From Prorocentrum cordatum (taxonomy: Eukaryota; Sar; Dinophyceae; Prorocentrales; Prorocentraceae): a stretch of DNA of 64,000 bases. The stretch spans positions 140,001 through 204,000 of the forward strand of contig CAUYUJ010015280.1 of the NCBI GenBank assembly GCA_963575745.1, read 5' to 3'. How positions within the stretch are numbered: the first letter of the stretch is position 1; every line of letters starts with the position of its first letter. Under the pieces are notes generated by a model. It had not been told where the DNA came from. It saw only the letters and a program-made list of their open reading frames with translations, and did not search any database. Below, piece by piece: positions 10,677 to 21,373 of the stretch. The position numbers and the translations under genes were made by a program.

Positions 10677-11930
10677 TCACCGCGACCTTCGCCCCGGGCG
10701 CGACCATGACCTCTGGCGTGCTGTTCCTTTTCTGCACTCCTTTACGGTCGCCGCCTGATCCTTTGACTGACCTGCTACAGATTGAGCCAGAGCGGGATTT
10801 GTTCCACCTCCAGCTGCCTGAGAACCCCGACCCATGAACAACTCTCCTGCGTAATCATCTGGGTTGGAAGGCGCGTCACGATGGGCTTCCTTTATGAAGG
10901 TCATGCGCCGACAAACCAGCTCTGCCCATGTCATGGAAGGGAAATCCACTTGATCGTGTGTCGCAGCCGCCTCGTACACCGATCTATCTCCACCTGGAAT
11001 GCGGCCAGAACGCGCCCGCCATTCATGAGGATGATTGGAGTTGGAGTCATCATCGCGCATCTGCTTATGCTGCCAAAAGGTGATCGCAGAACCGTCCAGC
11101 CCAATGCCACCACGCAGAGGAGTAGGGTCCATGGTCGAGACCGCCTCTCCGAAACTGATCTTCTTCTCCCCGGACGCGTCTAGCGTGACAGGAAGTACTC
11201 TGAGATCCTCATGCACGAAACGGTACACATCGGATTCTGGCATCCACCGAACGAAAAGATGGCCAGTACCCCGCGGGATGATCCCTCGATCTCCAGCAAT
11301 GAGCGCCTCAGGCGGCAGGGCCATGATCTGCGTCCCCTTGGAGATGTCCACGAGGTCCTCAGCAGTGACCCTCACCAGAATCGCCAAGCCTCCTTGCGCC
11401 GCAGCAGCTGGCATGCCAGGGCCTGGAGAGGCGCCGCCTGCCGCGGCGCGCCAGGGCGCACCGCAGCGGCCAGTGTAAGCGGTGGCGGCACCGCAGGGCC
11501 GAGATGAGCGCCGACCGCAGGCGCGACCTGGACCAAGGCGCCAGCTGGCGGCGCTGGGGGGCCCTAGGGGCGCCAAAGGTGGAGCAGCTCCCGCGGGCGC
11601 GCCAGCCACCATCGGCACTGCCGCCGCGGGCGGGACCCGTGCGCCAGCCTGCAGGGCGCCATCCCTGACGAACTGTTGCATCTCCGCGGGCGTGGGGACC
11701 GAACGGAAACGATAGACGTTGCCCGCCCAGTCCAGGGGAGCCCCTGACATCGGCGAGGTCATCGATGTCCGCCGTGAGGTGCTCCGCGTAGATGTCTGCA
11801 TCGGGAGTCAACACAGCGAAGCGACCAGGCTGAGGAGCGGCCGCTAATATGAGGCGTTCGTGCCAGAGCGCAGGGCCAGGTAAGTCGTACCTGACCAGCA
11901 CCACCTCGCCTGGAGCCGCCATGTCGTTGA
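10677..11930 (-). pseudogene. Gag-like ORF of the DIRS-like element
   Basis: Starts in one frame with GEVVLVRYDLPGPALWHER and IYAEHLTADIDDL, shifts near 11750 to YRFRSVPTPAEMQQF, then an Ala/Pro/Gly-rich linker. The conserved-looking second half includes RVTAEDLVDISKGTQI, HLFVRWMPESDVYRF and HDQVDFPSMTWAELVCRRM. It lies just upstream of RT on the same strand, where gag is expected. I recognise the position and style rather than a named Pfam domain. The last ~60 residues are basic and Gln-rich. Confidence 0.5.
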
Positions 11931-12283
11931 CGGATGGCCGACAGCTGCCTCAGCGCGAGCTCGCGGGTGCCGTTGTTCTCCTGTGCTGAGGCGATCGCCC
12001 CCCGCCGAAGGCAGCATATCCAGCGCCCCGCCAAGCCAGCACACGCGAGGGCCACGAGGCCAAGGATGATCCCCGCGATGAACCCCACGAGGCCCAGCAA
12101 GCTGGAAGAGCCGTGGGACTGGGTAGTCACCTGCGGACACGCGAAGATCGGACAAGTGATGTTGATAGCGGGCGTCGCACAGGTCACCGAAGGGCAGGTC
12201 ACCGCGCCATCGGGGCACGGTGGGCACTGCTGAGTGCCGATCGCCCAGAGGATGCTGAGATCTGAAACCTTCGAAGCCGCCAA
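11759..12283 (-). CDS. Cys-rich membrane-anchored ORF at the 5' end of the element
   Basis: Begins MAASKVSDLSILWAIGTQQC. Cys lie at residues 20, 23, 30, 35, 44 and 49, followed by one strongly hydrophobic helix at residues ~61-86 (LLGLVGFIAGIILGLVALAC) and a CC-x-RR stop-transfer sequence. The meaningful part ends near residue 115; after that the frame runs over the start of the gag-like ORF. Function unknown. A membrane-anchored accessory or gag leader is possible. Confidence 0.45.
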   Translation of the reverse strand: MAASKVSDLSILWAIGTQQCPPCPDGAVTCPSVTCATPAINITCPIFACPQVTTQSHGSSSLLGLVGFIAGIILGLVALACAGLAGRWICCLRRGAIASAQENNGTRELALRQLSAIRQRHGGSRRGGAGQVRLTWPCALARTPHISGRSSAWSLRCVDSRCRHLRGAPHGGHR

Positions 12284-12308
12284 CTGAAGGGGCCAGGCGA
12301 CCAGTGGA

Positions 12309-12375
12309 GAGACTAGAGCCGTAACATTATGTGCGGCACTCCCTCAGCTCTATCATAGCTCGTGAACTCTACAAT
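12309..12375. repeat. 66-bp direct repeat flanking the DIRS-like element (its 5' side)
   Basis: Partner of 5908-5973. It ends 26 bases upstream, on the minus strand, of the first ATG of the element. Confidence 0.65.
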
Positions 12376-12479
12376 CTGTGCACCTGTTTGGAACTGTGTG
12401 CATACATCTCCTGCACCGCGCCGCGAGGCACTGAATGGAATGCCCTCCGGTCCTCGATAGAACGCGATCCTCAATCTAG

Positions 12480-13321
12480 GATGCTGCAACTGCTGGTTCA
12501 AGGGCCTGGAGGCCCGATTGCGGTGTTTCCTGGGGCGTGTCGCGTGCCTTCTGGGGCTCCCTGCAGGGTTTTTTGTTCATGGGGCCAGAGGGCACCAAGA
12601 CGGCGCACGAGGGCCCCAAGACAACAAGAGGCTCCAACAACGCCCCCAAGAGGGCTTCAAGAGGACCTCCAGGACGCCTAAATCAACATTGGTTGTAAGG
12701 TTTTTGCGATGTGTTCAGCGCTGTCGCCACTTCGGGCCTCTGACTCCGAAGGCGGCCCCAGGAGGCCTCCAAGGTAGCCCTTTGAAGGCCTAAAGGGTCC
12801 TCACCCCAAGAAGGCTTCCAAACGGCCCAAGAGGGCCCAAGCCGTTTCAAAAGGCCCCCAAGACAACCCCACCGACCTTCCAGACAGCCATACAGTCGGG
12901 GCGTTGACCTAAGGAACCCTAAAGAAGGAATGAGGCCCCTTCTTTCCATGAGTTAAGCTTCGATGTCCTACCGAAGACATAAGGAACACCTGAGGCAAGC
13001 TGTGAAACACTTGAGGAACGCGGAGCCCCTCCCCAACGAGAAGGGTTCCTTCTTCAGGGCCCCGACTGTAACGCGGCCCCAAAAGGGGCCGCGAGACGGC
13101 CTCCGAAAGCCACGCGGTCCCTCACAGAAAGGAAGCTGGAACAATGGTAGTGTGGGCCAGAAATGCAGGTGTGGCATCAGATGCAGGTACTTAGAGCCAG
13201 CATGCATCGAACGAACACGGAAAACGGCTTCCGCAAAGCGGCCCAAAGTAGGCCCACCGGGAGGCTCCGAGCCTCCGAAGAAGGCCTCCCAAACAGCCCT
13301 CCCCCTTCCAAGGCCTTCCTG
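12480..13321. other. Degenerate GGCCCCAAGAGG-type repeats, no supported gene
   Basis: Loose 15-25-bp repeats of CCCCAAGA and GGCCTCC-like motifs, with short open frames on both strands and no domain. Similar texture occurs at 1800-1880 and 13900-13990. Confidence 0.5.
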
Positions 13322-13495
13322 ACCTTCCCTCCTCTACCTCTCCTCCTCTTCCTCGCTCTCCTCCTCCTCCCTCCTCCTTCTTCCTCCCCCTCCTCCTCCC
13401 CCCCCTCCTCCTCCTCCTCCTCCTCCTCCTCCTCCTCCTCCTCCTCCTCCTCCTCCTCCTCCTCCTCCTCCTCCTCCGCTTTCTCTGTCCTCGTC
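13322..13495. repeat. (TCC)n microsatellite
   Basis: Nearly pure TCC/CCT run. Ser-, Glu- and Gly-homopolymer frames on both strands are artefacts. 13496-13999 is unique DNA without a recognised gene. Confidence 0.95.
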
Positions 13496-13999
13496 CCCCT
13501 CCCGCAAGTCTGCCCCACGGGTTTCCACAACGGCTGGGGGAACACGTGGGCCAATCTATTGGCAAGGCTTCGGCCCAACGTTTGGCCAAACAAGCGCTTC
13601 AAGAAAGGGGGGGCGGCGGTGGCTCGCCGTAAGCATCTTCGATCAGAATGACGGGGGTGAGCTGTCTTACGCCGTCCCTAAAGGCGTAACTGGGCTGGGC
13701 TTCAGCGAAACGGAATATTGTTGTTTCTTTCTGTCGTCCCACCCGCGCCCCCCTCCCCCTCGACCAACCCCCTCTGGTGACCCCCGCGGTCCGCCCGCGA
13801 CTCACCCGCGACCCACCCGCCCATGACCAACATTTGCTTTGACGCAACAAGGGTCGGCGCGTGCGGCGGGATCCTGACGCGTGTTGCTAGGAGTGCCCCT
13901 GGCCCAAGGTGCCCCCAGCTTCCCGCACCATTTTGGAGCCGCTGGGGCCCTCTGGGCCTCGTGAGGGGTGCTCTGGAGGCCGTCTGGGCCACCCCGAGG

Positions 14000-14221
14000 A
14001 TCCTAGGGGCACCTTTCGGGAGCGGCCAAGAGGGGGGTGTCCAAGAGGGGGGGGCGCAAATCATGACAGGCGGCATGTGCGCGGCCCAGCGGGGGGGCCA
14101 TAGACGTAATGAAATAAGAAGAGGCGGCATGAAATCATGGGAAATACCATGGCCCCGTCATGATATCCCCCCCCTAGTCATCACCCCCCTCTTTGCCGCC
14201 CCCGAAAGATCCTAGGGGCAC
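14000..14221. mobile_element. MITE copy 1 with terminal inverted repeats and 13-bp target duplication
   Basis: The element body is 14013-14208 (196 bp). The left end CTTTCGGGAGCGGCCAAGAG and the right end, read in reverse complement as CTTTCGGGGGCGGCAAAGAG, form terminal inverted repeats of ~26 bp. The flanks carry ATCCTAGGGGCAC at both 14000-14012 and 14209-14221. No transposase is inside, so it would be mobilised in trans. Confidence 0.8.
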
Positions 14222-14317
14222 CCTGGGCCAAAGGTACTTCTAGCAACACCCGGTCCTGGGTCACCGTGTCAGATCAGTCGAGGCCGGCGGCGGGCCTCTT
14301 GAAATATGTTTTCGTCG

Positions 14318-14410
14318 GTGATCCTCAGAGCGCGTGTTAGCCCCGACGTGCGCTTGTCCATCGATGCCCTTCGATACGACGCAGGCGGTGTAATGATCGA
14401 CTGGTTGGGC
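14318..14410. repeat. Dispersed ~95-bp repeat, copy 1
   Basis: GTGATCCTCAGAGCG, CCCCGACG and CGAGGCCCTTCGATAC-like segments match 18213-18310 collinearly. Confidence 0.75.
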
Positions 14411-14579
14411 AGGCCCTAGGCCCTAGGGCCCTGGGGGCCCTGTCGGCCCGACAGGCTGTCGGGCTGTCAGGGGAGGGAGAAATGCGGGTGCACTGTGCAA
14501 CTGTGCGCTGGGGCGAGAGCCCCTGGGGGCCCCAGGAGCCTATGGGTCTTTGGAGAGTTGGAGAGTCAGAGGGAGGTGA

Positions 14580-14857
14580 CGAGAAGAAGAGAGAGAGAGA
14601 GAGAGAGAGAACGAGAAAGAGAACAGGGGAGATAGGGGGAGAGAGAGACTCAGAGAGAGAGAGAGAGAGGAACAAGAGAAGACAGAGAAGGAGCCAGGAT
14701 ACATATATATGTGTGTATATACATATATGAAATAACAAACAAAACACAGAGAGGACGATAGAGAAAGCGAGGGAGAGATAGAGAGAGAGAGAGAGACCTA
14801 GAGAGATAGAGACAGCGAGAGAGAGAGAGAGAGAGTCTGCGATATTTCGCCCACCGC

Positions 14858-14918
<61 letters not shown>

Positions 14919-15235
14919 AATAGAGAGAGAGAGAGAGAGAGAACAAAAAAAAGGGGAGGATACTGAGGATACTGAACAGAGGGAGGGAGAGAGAAAGAGA
15001 GAGGGACAGGGAGAGAGGGAGAGAGCTAGAGAGAGAGAGAGAGAGATAACGGAAGACAGAGCGAGAGAGAGCGAGAGGGAAAGCGAGGGAGAGAAGAAAA
15101 AGAGAGAGAGAGAGAGGGAAAAATAAGGAAACATAACGGAAGAGAGAACGAGAGAGAGAGAGAGAGATAGAGAGAGAGCGAGAGGGGTATTGAGGGGATC
15201 GAGATTGAAAAAAAAAGGAGAGAGGGAGAGGGCGA

Positions 15236-15267
<32 letters not shown>

Positions 15268-15400
15268 AAACAACAACCAACAATGATAATGGGGATACAG
15301 AAACAAAGATAGAGGGATCGAGAGAACGGAGGGAATAAAGAAGAGAGAAGAGAAGAGAGCACGAGAGAGAAGGGAGAGGGAGAGAGCGAGAGCGAAACGA
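14580..15400. repeat. (GA)n microsatellite
   Basis: About 800 bases dominated by GAGA, with short interruptions (14690-14750 TATA-like, 14840-14862). Ser/Leu/Phe frames on the minus strand are artefacts. Confidence 0.95.
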
Positions 15401-15490
15401 GAGTATCGATATATATAATATATATATATTATAATATGTATATATATCTATATATATATATATATATATCTATATAATATATATAGTCGT
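15401..15490. repeat. (TA)n microsatellite
   Basis: Almost pure AT dinucleotides directly after the (GA)n run. Confidence 0.9.
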
Positions 15491-15691
15491 GTATGTGTGT
15501 GTTGTGGTGTGTGGTCGATCCCCCCCCACAGCGACCCCCCAGAGCGCCCAGAGCACGAATGCATCACCCTCCAACTTTCGGCCTGCCATCCCCGGCCTGC
15601 TACGAAAAAAAAAAACAATCCCCCCCCATCCGCTCGGCCCATCTCGTCACGGGCACCGTGCGCGCAAGCATATCGGTTTCCGCCGAGGCCC

Positions 15692-15834
15692 ACGAAACAC
15701 TGTGTTATCACAGGTTTCTCTGGTTTTTTCTGGTCTGGGAACCAACGAAACACTACTGCGTAACAGCAAGTTTTTCTGTTTTTCTGTTTCTGGAGCTGAA
15801 GATGCTCGCCGCGGCCTCGCCCCACCGCCCCCCC
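15692..15834. repeat. Unpaired extra copy of the palindrome unit
   Basis: Contains AACACTGTGTTATCACAGG, CTGGTCTGGGAACCAACG and CTCGCCGCGGCCTCGCCCCA, as in the arms of the adjacent palindrome, but has no mirror on the right side. Confidence 0.75.
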
Positions 15835-16762
15835 CTTCTGTTTGTCGGCACCTGAAAACCAGAAAACCAAAAAACATGTGATACACAGTGTTTCGTGGCC
15901 TCCGAGCAAGAAAACACTGTGTATCACAGGTTGTTCTGGTTTTTCTGGACTGGGAACCAACGAAACACTGTGTATTACAGGTTTTTCTGGTTTTTCTGGT
16001 TTCTGGAGCTGAAATGCTCGCCGCGGCCTCGCCCCACCGCTCCCCCACCTCCTGTTTGTCGGCACCTGAAAACCAGAAAAACAAGAAAAACATATGATAC
16101 ACAATGTTTCGTTGGTTCCCAGACCAGAAAAACCAGAAAAACCTGTGATACACAGTGTTTCGTGGCCTCCGAGCAAAAAAACATTGTGTACTCTTCGGGG
16201 ACTACAGCGCTCGCCGCTCACTGGCAGTGCTCCTTGAGGAAGGCCTCCTCCAGCATCTTCCCTGTTGCCAGCCACAAATCCTCGCCCCTGTGGTTGTACT
16301 GCACAGGGGCGAGGATTTGTGGCTGGCAACAGGGAAGATGCTGGAGGAGGCCTTCCTCAAGGAGCACTGCCAGTGAGCGGCGAGCGCTGTAGTCCCCGAA
16401 GAGTACACAGTGTTTTCTTGCTCGGAGGCCACGAAACACTGTGTATCACAGGTTTTTCTGGTTTTTCTGGTCTGGGAACCAACGAAACATTGTATATCAC
16501 AGGTTTTTCTGGTTTTTCTGGTTTTCAGGTGCCGACAAACAGGAGGTGGGGGAGCGGTGGGGCGAGGCCGCGGCGAGCATTTCAGCTCCAGAAACCAGAA
16601 AAACCAGAAAAACCTGTGATACACAATGTTTCGTTGGTTCCCAGACCAGAAAAACCAGAAAAACATGTGATACACAGTGTTTTCTTGCTCGGAGGCCACG
16701 AAACACTGTGTATCACATGTTTTTCTGGTTTTCATGTTTTCAGGTGCCGACAAACAGGAGGG
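15835..16762. repeat. ~0.93-kb palindrome (inverted repeat, 9-base spacer)
   Basis: The two ~460-bp arms are reverse complements centred at 16297. The inner ~105 bp (16190-16292 against 16302-16404) appears perfect. Outer parts differ at a few positions, for example GCAAAAAAACATTG against GCAAGAAAACACTG. Each arm contains smaller inverted units (CACTGTGTATCACAGG with CCTGTGATACACAGTG) and CTGTTTGTCGGCACCTGAAA. Similar open frames on both strands follow from the symmetry. A transcript could fold into a very long hairpin. Confidence 0.9.
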
Positions 16763-16854
16763 GGACACGAGGGGACAACAGGGGACACGAAGGGAACCAT
16801 TCAAGTCTTGGAACATTTCGTTGCTACGGTTTGCCCCCCGTCAACCTTCTGCTC

Positions 16855-17010
16855 CGAACGTTCTCCAACAGGGAGAGGACCAGGAGGAAGAACAGAAGGT
16901 GGAGGACGAGGGAGGAGGGAGGAGGAGGACGAGGAACAGGAGAAGCAGGAGGCGAGGGGGGATATGGAAGAGGAGGGGGAGGATGAGGGAGAGTAAGATG
17001 AGGAGGAATA
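16855..17010. repeat. (GGA)n low-complexity DNA
   Basis: Purine-rich GAGGAGGAC stretches. No gene. 17011-17235 contains a short TATATA run at 17132-17150 and nothing else. Confidence 0.8.
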
Positions 17011-17235
17011 CTTCTCGGGTCACAGCCCGCTGTGACAGACCATGTGTCTGCGGCTGTTCGGTGCCAGCATCTCAAGACCGCGGCTTCGTGTTTTGGGCGT
17101 TTTGGGGGGTCGCTGGGGGGGGGGACCGAGCATATTTATATATATATATAACGGGAGATAAAGCGTGATATATTTCCCCCAGGATTCACAGAAGGTCCCC
17201 TCACCCCGAACAGCGATGGGGAGGAACATACCCAT

Positions 17236-17575
17236 CCCTCCCCCTCCCTCCCTCCCTCCTCCTCCTCCTTCTTCGTTCTTCTCCTCCTCCTTCCTACAAC
17301 CCTGAAGCCGAACGTCTGAGGTGTCCGTGCATGCAGCGCCGACGCAGAGAATGGCAGCAACTAGGATGTGGGACAACAGAAAAGTAACGATGGTCAACAT
17401 CAACTGTCACCAGAAGGATCGAAAAGGACATCCGCCCTCCTGCTCCTCCTCGTCCTCCCTCCTCCTCGTCCTCGCTCCTCCGGCCCCACCCTCCCAACCT
17501 CCCGCCTCCTCCTCCTCCTCCTCCTCCTCCTCCTCCACCTCCTCCTCCTCCTCCTCCTCCTCCTCCTCCTCCGGG
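17236..17575. repeat. (TCC)n blocks
   Basis: Pyrimidine runs at 17237-17300 and 17435-17572 separated by ~130 bases of unique DNA. Confidence 0.9.
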
Positions 17576-18212
17576 GAAACCAAAAGGTACCTATACCGCT
17601 ACTGCCCGGACCTCTCCCGGGGCGCGTTCTGACCAGGATTTCGAGGCGAATCCAGCGGTGGCGACGAGCGTCTCCCAGGCGGCCCCGAAAAATGAAAAAA
17701 CGGACGGAAGGTCCCCGCAGCGGCATGGGTGCAGGTACCTCTCCCCCCTCCGATCCTCCCCCTCCCTCCTCCTCTCCGCTCCTCCTCCCCCCCTCGCCGC
17801 CCGCCCGACCCGACGATTCCCGCGGGCCGCTCCGCCTCGCCCGCCGCCGCGGGCACGGCCGGGCACCGCCCGCGCCGCGCGCCGCCCCCCCCGCGCGCGC
17901 GGTGGGGCCCCCCACGCCCCCCCCCCCGACAGGGCCCGCCTCCGCGCGCGGCGCTCCCCGCGCGCGCGCGGAGGCGCGGGCCGGGCCGCGGGCCGGGCCG
18001 CCCCGCGGGGCGCAGCGGGTGGAATTCGGGTCTATTTGGGCCCCCCTGACTGGCCATCGCTCGGTCGTCCATTCCCTGTGCTTTTTTTGGTTTCGTGCGT
18101 GGCTCTCTCGCCAAATGATCAAGGATGCGCCTCATGGTCCTCGCCGAGACAAAAATGCACACGTCCGAGCGATGCCAAGCTGAGCGCGGATTCATGGGGA
18201 AGCGACAGATTC
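17576..18212. other. Very GC-rich unique DNA, no supported gene
   Basis: 17800-18010 is dominated by CCGCGCGC-like sequence, so frames stay open on both strands. Arg/Ala/Pro-rich translations have no domain. Confidence 0.5.
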
Positions 18213-18310
18213 GGTGATCCTCAGAGCGTGTGTTCGCCCCGACGCGTGTGTTGTCCATCGAGGCCCTTCGATACTACGCAAGCGGTGTGATGATCTGCAG
18301 GTTGGGCTGA
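18213..18310. repeat. Dispersed ~95-bp repeat, copy 2
   Basis: Matches 14318-14410, preceded in both cases by T-rich sequence. A third short match to its first bases (CGCGTCCTGAGGATCATCG) lies at 18342. Confidence 0.75.
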
Positions 18311-19535
18311 AGGGGGTAACAGACACATTGGGCTATAACACGCGTCCTGAGGATCATCGATACATAGGGTGGGGGCGGGAACAAAGGCGCCCACTTTCGG
18401 GACGCAAAGGCCCCCTTGGGGCCCCCAGCGAGCCCCTGGAGGGGCCCTCAAGGGCCCCTCTTCGGCAGCCCTCGCTGCCCCCCCATCTCACTGCGCGCCC
18501 CCGAACCCCCTCCATCTGCTCCCAGATCGTTTCCCCAAAGATCCTTTCCCCGACCCGCTGCTGTTTTGTAGAAGGTCATCCTGAGGACCATCCATGCCGG
18601 TCCTCGCAGACGGCCGACGGCCCACCCATGAGGAGAAACGCCAGGGAAGGGCCAGCTCAGGTGGAGAAGCGTCGGCCTGGAAGCGGCGGCACATCGCAGA
18701 GATAGCGGCGATCGGTCCCCGATCGCAAACACGCCAGTTCCTGGGCGAGGTGGACCGTCGGGCCCCTCTCGGCGGTGCGTTGGCGACGAAGGGTCCATGC
18801 GTTCCCCGCCGAGCCTATCCCAGACCTCCCCCGTAGCATTGCCCCCAGTCTCATCCGACACCACGGGGCCATACCCCTCTTGCGCACGCGCGCGCGCTTC
18901 GCCCTCTTCCTAGACCGCTCCCAGAGTTTCTGCCTGCCCCGTTGTGCTCTCCCCCCCCCACTCCTTCCTCCCTCTCCTCCTCCTCCTTCTCGTCCTCCTC
19001 CTCCTCCTCGTCGTCGTCCTCCTCCTCCTCCCTCCACCACCTTCCCCTCCCCTCTTCACCCCCTCTTCCTCCACATCCATCCTCCTCATGCATCCTCTGT
19101 CCTTGTAAAGAACTCCTCTCTGTCGCACCCCCATGCGCCGGTAGGGCGGCCCGACGTTTCGCCTGCGATGCCTCACCACTTCTGATTCTGATCCTGAAGC
19201 TTGAACCTGGCAACAGCTTCGCAGCTGGAAGGGCCCCTCGATTTCAGGCTGTAGCCTTTGCCTCAACGCCTAACACATCCGTCGTAAAAAATCTCAAACC
19301 GCTTTACGGATGAAGTACAAGTCGTGGTTCTTGCCGTAACGCCGCGCGCATTCGTCTTGAACGCTTGCAGCCGTTCACGGATCGTTCGCAAATGTTGGAA
19401 AAATTGCCCTTGCTGGTCGCCCCCCGCGCGTTCGCCCCAAACCGTTGGTAACAACTTCTCGGATGCACTTCAACGCCCCAGCATGTGGCTCGCACCTCAG
19501 CGCCGCGCGCATGCTTCCTTTCTTCCCCCCAAAAA
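18311..19535. other. Unique and (TCC)n DNA, no supported gene
   Basis: 18940-19090 is a (TCC)n/(CGT)n pyrimidine run. The rest has only short open frames without recognisable domains. Confidence 0.5.
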
Positions 19536-19736
19536 TGTCGGAAGCGGCCAAGAGGGGGGCGTCCAAGAGGGAGGGGCGAAAATCATGGCCGGCGGCATGT
19601 GCGCGGCCATGGCGGGGGGGGGCTGGGCTCGCATTGAAACAAGAAGAGGCGTCATGAAATCTGGGAAGATATCATGGCCCACGCCATGATATCCCACCCC
19701 CCCTTGCCATCAACCCCTTTTGGCCGCCCCCGAAAA
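19536..19736. mobile_element. MITE copy 2
   Basis: Same family as 14013-14208: GCGGCCAAGAGGGGGGCGTC, AAATCATGGC, CGGCGGCATGTGCGCGGCC and the right end TTGGCCGCCCCCGAAAA. The ends are more diverged and no clear target duplication remains. An internal perfect inverted repeat GATATCATGG/CCATGATATC lies at 19669-19692. Confidence 0.75.
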
Positions 19737-20324
19737 TTGCACAAGCTTCACTGATGGAGGGCGGCTCCCTTTCAACATCTTGCCTCAGCGCCTCGCGCTC
19801 TCGTCCCCAACGTCTGCAGCCGCCTCAAGGATAGTAGGGGGTGGGTGGGGGCCGTTGTCACAACGTAACTCTCGCCTCAACGACGCGCATGTTCGTCGAT
19901 GCAGCAATGAACGCTTTTCCGATGTGGAACTCTCGCATGAGACTTCGCCGGGTTCAAGGACCTGGAACTTCAACGCATGCAGCGCAGCACGGATCCATGG
20001 CGATTCTTCTTCAAAACGGACCTGTCGCCTGCGACTTCCTCTAAAGTCATGACCGAAGCAAGCTGGTGCAACAATTACAGGAATGGGGCTTTCGAAAAGG
20101 TGGATACCGCTGGTCACCTTGCTGAACTGAAGGATCATTACTTTTCTCGCGCTTTGGACTTCCAGTATCGCCTGTGCACGTTTGCTTTGCTCTGGCTCCT
20201 CCTGGGATGTTTCTCATCCTGCGTCGGCAGAAAACGGTGCACGTGAACTTGGAAGCGGAGGTCGGCCGCCCCCGCTTGACGCTGGACGAGGCATTCAGGG
20301 ACGTCGACAACGACATCTGCCCAG

Positions 20325-20860
20325 GTGGTAGTTCGGTCGATGTTGATGATGTGTCTTTGCGAAGATTTGAACCTTCCAACTGAGGTCTGCCAGACAGAAG
20401 AAGTGCCGCACAAGGCTGCCGATCGTCTCATGAAGACTGGAGTGAAGGAATTCATGCGCAATCAGCTCGATTCTTGGATCAAGGATCTGATGACGTGCGC
20501 GGTCAACCAGACGAAACTCCTGGATGCCGTTGGTGGCGATTTCGGTTCCTTGGAGGCTGAGTGTGAAGCCGCCTTGACGGAAAGGGCGGCGAATACGACA
20601 CCATGGGTCCAGAAGAAATGCACGACAAGCGAGTGGTCGTGCAAGGAGGCGAAGAAGCGTGGTCTGAAGACTGTGGAGAATATGTCCAGCGAATTTGGCC
20701 AGAACTTTGGGGGCCCCGCGGAACGGCCGACGGCTCTGCGTGAGATAAGGCGTGCGAGGCCAAACTGGTTGTGATCGCTTTCCCTTGTTCGCCATGGAGT
20801 AAACTGTCGCACTTGAATCAGGAAGGATCTCGTGAAGGAGCGTTACGATGAGGATCAGTT
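20325..20860 (+). pseudogene. Methyltransferase-like domain of the integrase retroelement
   Basis: The frame from 20325 reads EAKKRGLKTVENMSSEFGQN and AERPTALREIRRARPN. A one-base shift near 20766 leads to LVVIAFPCSPWSKLSHLN, with PCSPW at 20783-20797. The pattern (S-x-x-x-G-x-N-F, R-x-x-A-L-x-x-I, then a hydrophobic strand and Pro-Cys) resembles the AdoMet-binding fold and motif IV of cytosine methyltransferases. It sits ~800 bases upstream of the integrase. Whether such a domain ever methylates DNA cannot be told from sequence. Confidence 0.45.
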
Positions 20861-21373
20861 TCTCAAGTTAACGAGGCAGCTGGTGGAACTGCAGAATAAT
20901 ATGGGATGATCATGGATTGTTGAGAACCATCGACTTGTTTTGCTAGGAGGAAGCCTGAGATATGAGGGGGGGGGGCAAGATTCTCGAAGGAGGCGATCCT
21001 GGAGCAGTGTCAGTCCAGACTTAGGTCGGAGAAATGCGGGCTGCACAAGAGGCCGACCAACATGCTCGTGTCGCATACGGAGTTCGTCGATCACTTGAGC
21101 AAGTCGTGTCGCCGAAACCAATACGAAGGCAACACCATGACACAACGTACTGGACTGTCTTCGAAACAAGTGGCGAATGGCATCGTGGATGCGCTTATGG
21201 AAGTTTAGGCGATGAAGAAAGCGTTCCCAACCGAAGCGGAGACGACGGAAAACGACAACGACAATTTGGATGACGGAATTTCTGATGAACCTGATGAAGA
21301 CGATTACGAGTCTTAAGAGGATGACTCCACTACGATTAACCCCAAATGCGCGCCGAAAGACATACACAATCCA

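Larger units (their letters stand above)
5908..12375 (-). mobile_element. Decayed DIRS-like (tyrosine recombinase) retroelement
   Basis: On the minus strand, 5' to 3', the region holds a Cys-rich membrane ORF, a gag-like ORF, reverse transcriptase, RNase H, tyrosine recombinase and a cytosine-methyltransferase-like domain. This content is close to that of DIRS-type retroelements, where RT-RNase H is combined with a tyrosine recombinase and often a methyltransferase. No DDE integrase was seen in it. Direct repeats at 5908-5973 and 12309-12375 bracket the block. Frames change at least at about 11930, 11750, 9150, 8780, 8400 and 7620, so it is a dead copy or a low-accuracy assembly of a live one. 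Confidence 0.65.

Noticed and set aside
15692-16765. Protein-coding frames with FLVFLVWEPTKH-type repeats on both strands
   Set aside because: They mirror each other because of the palindrome and its nested repeats.
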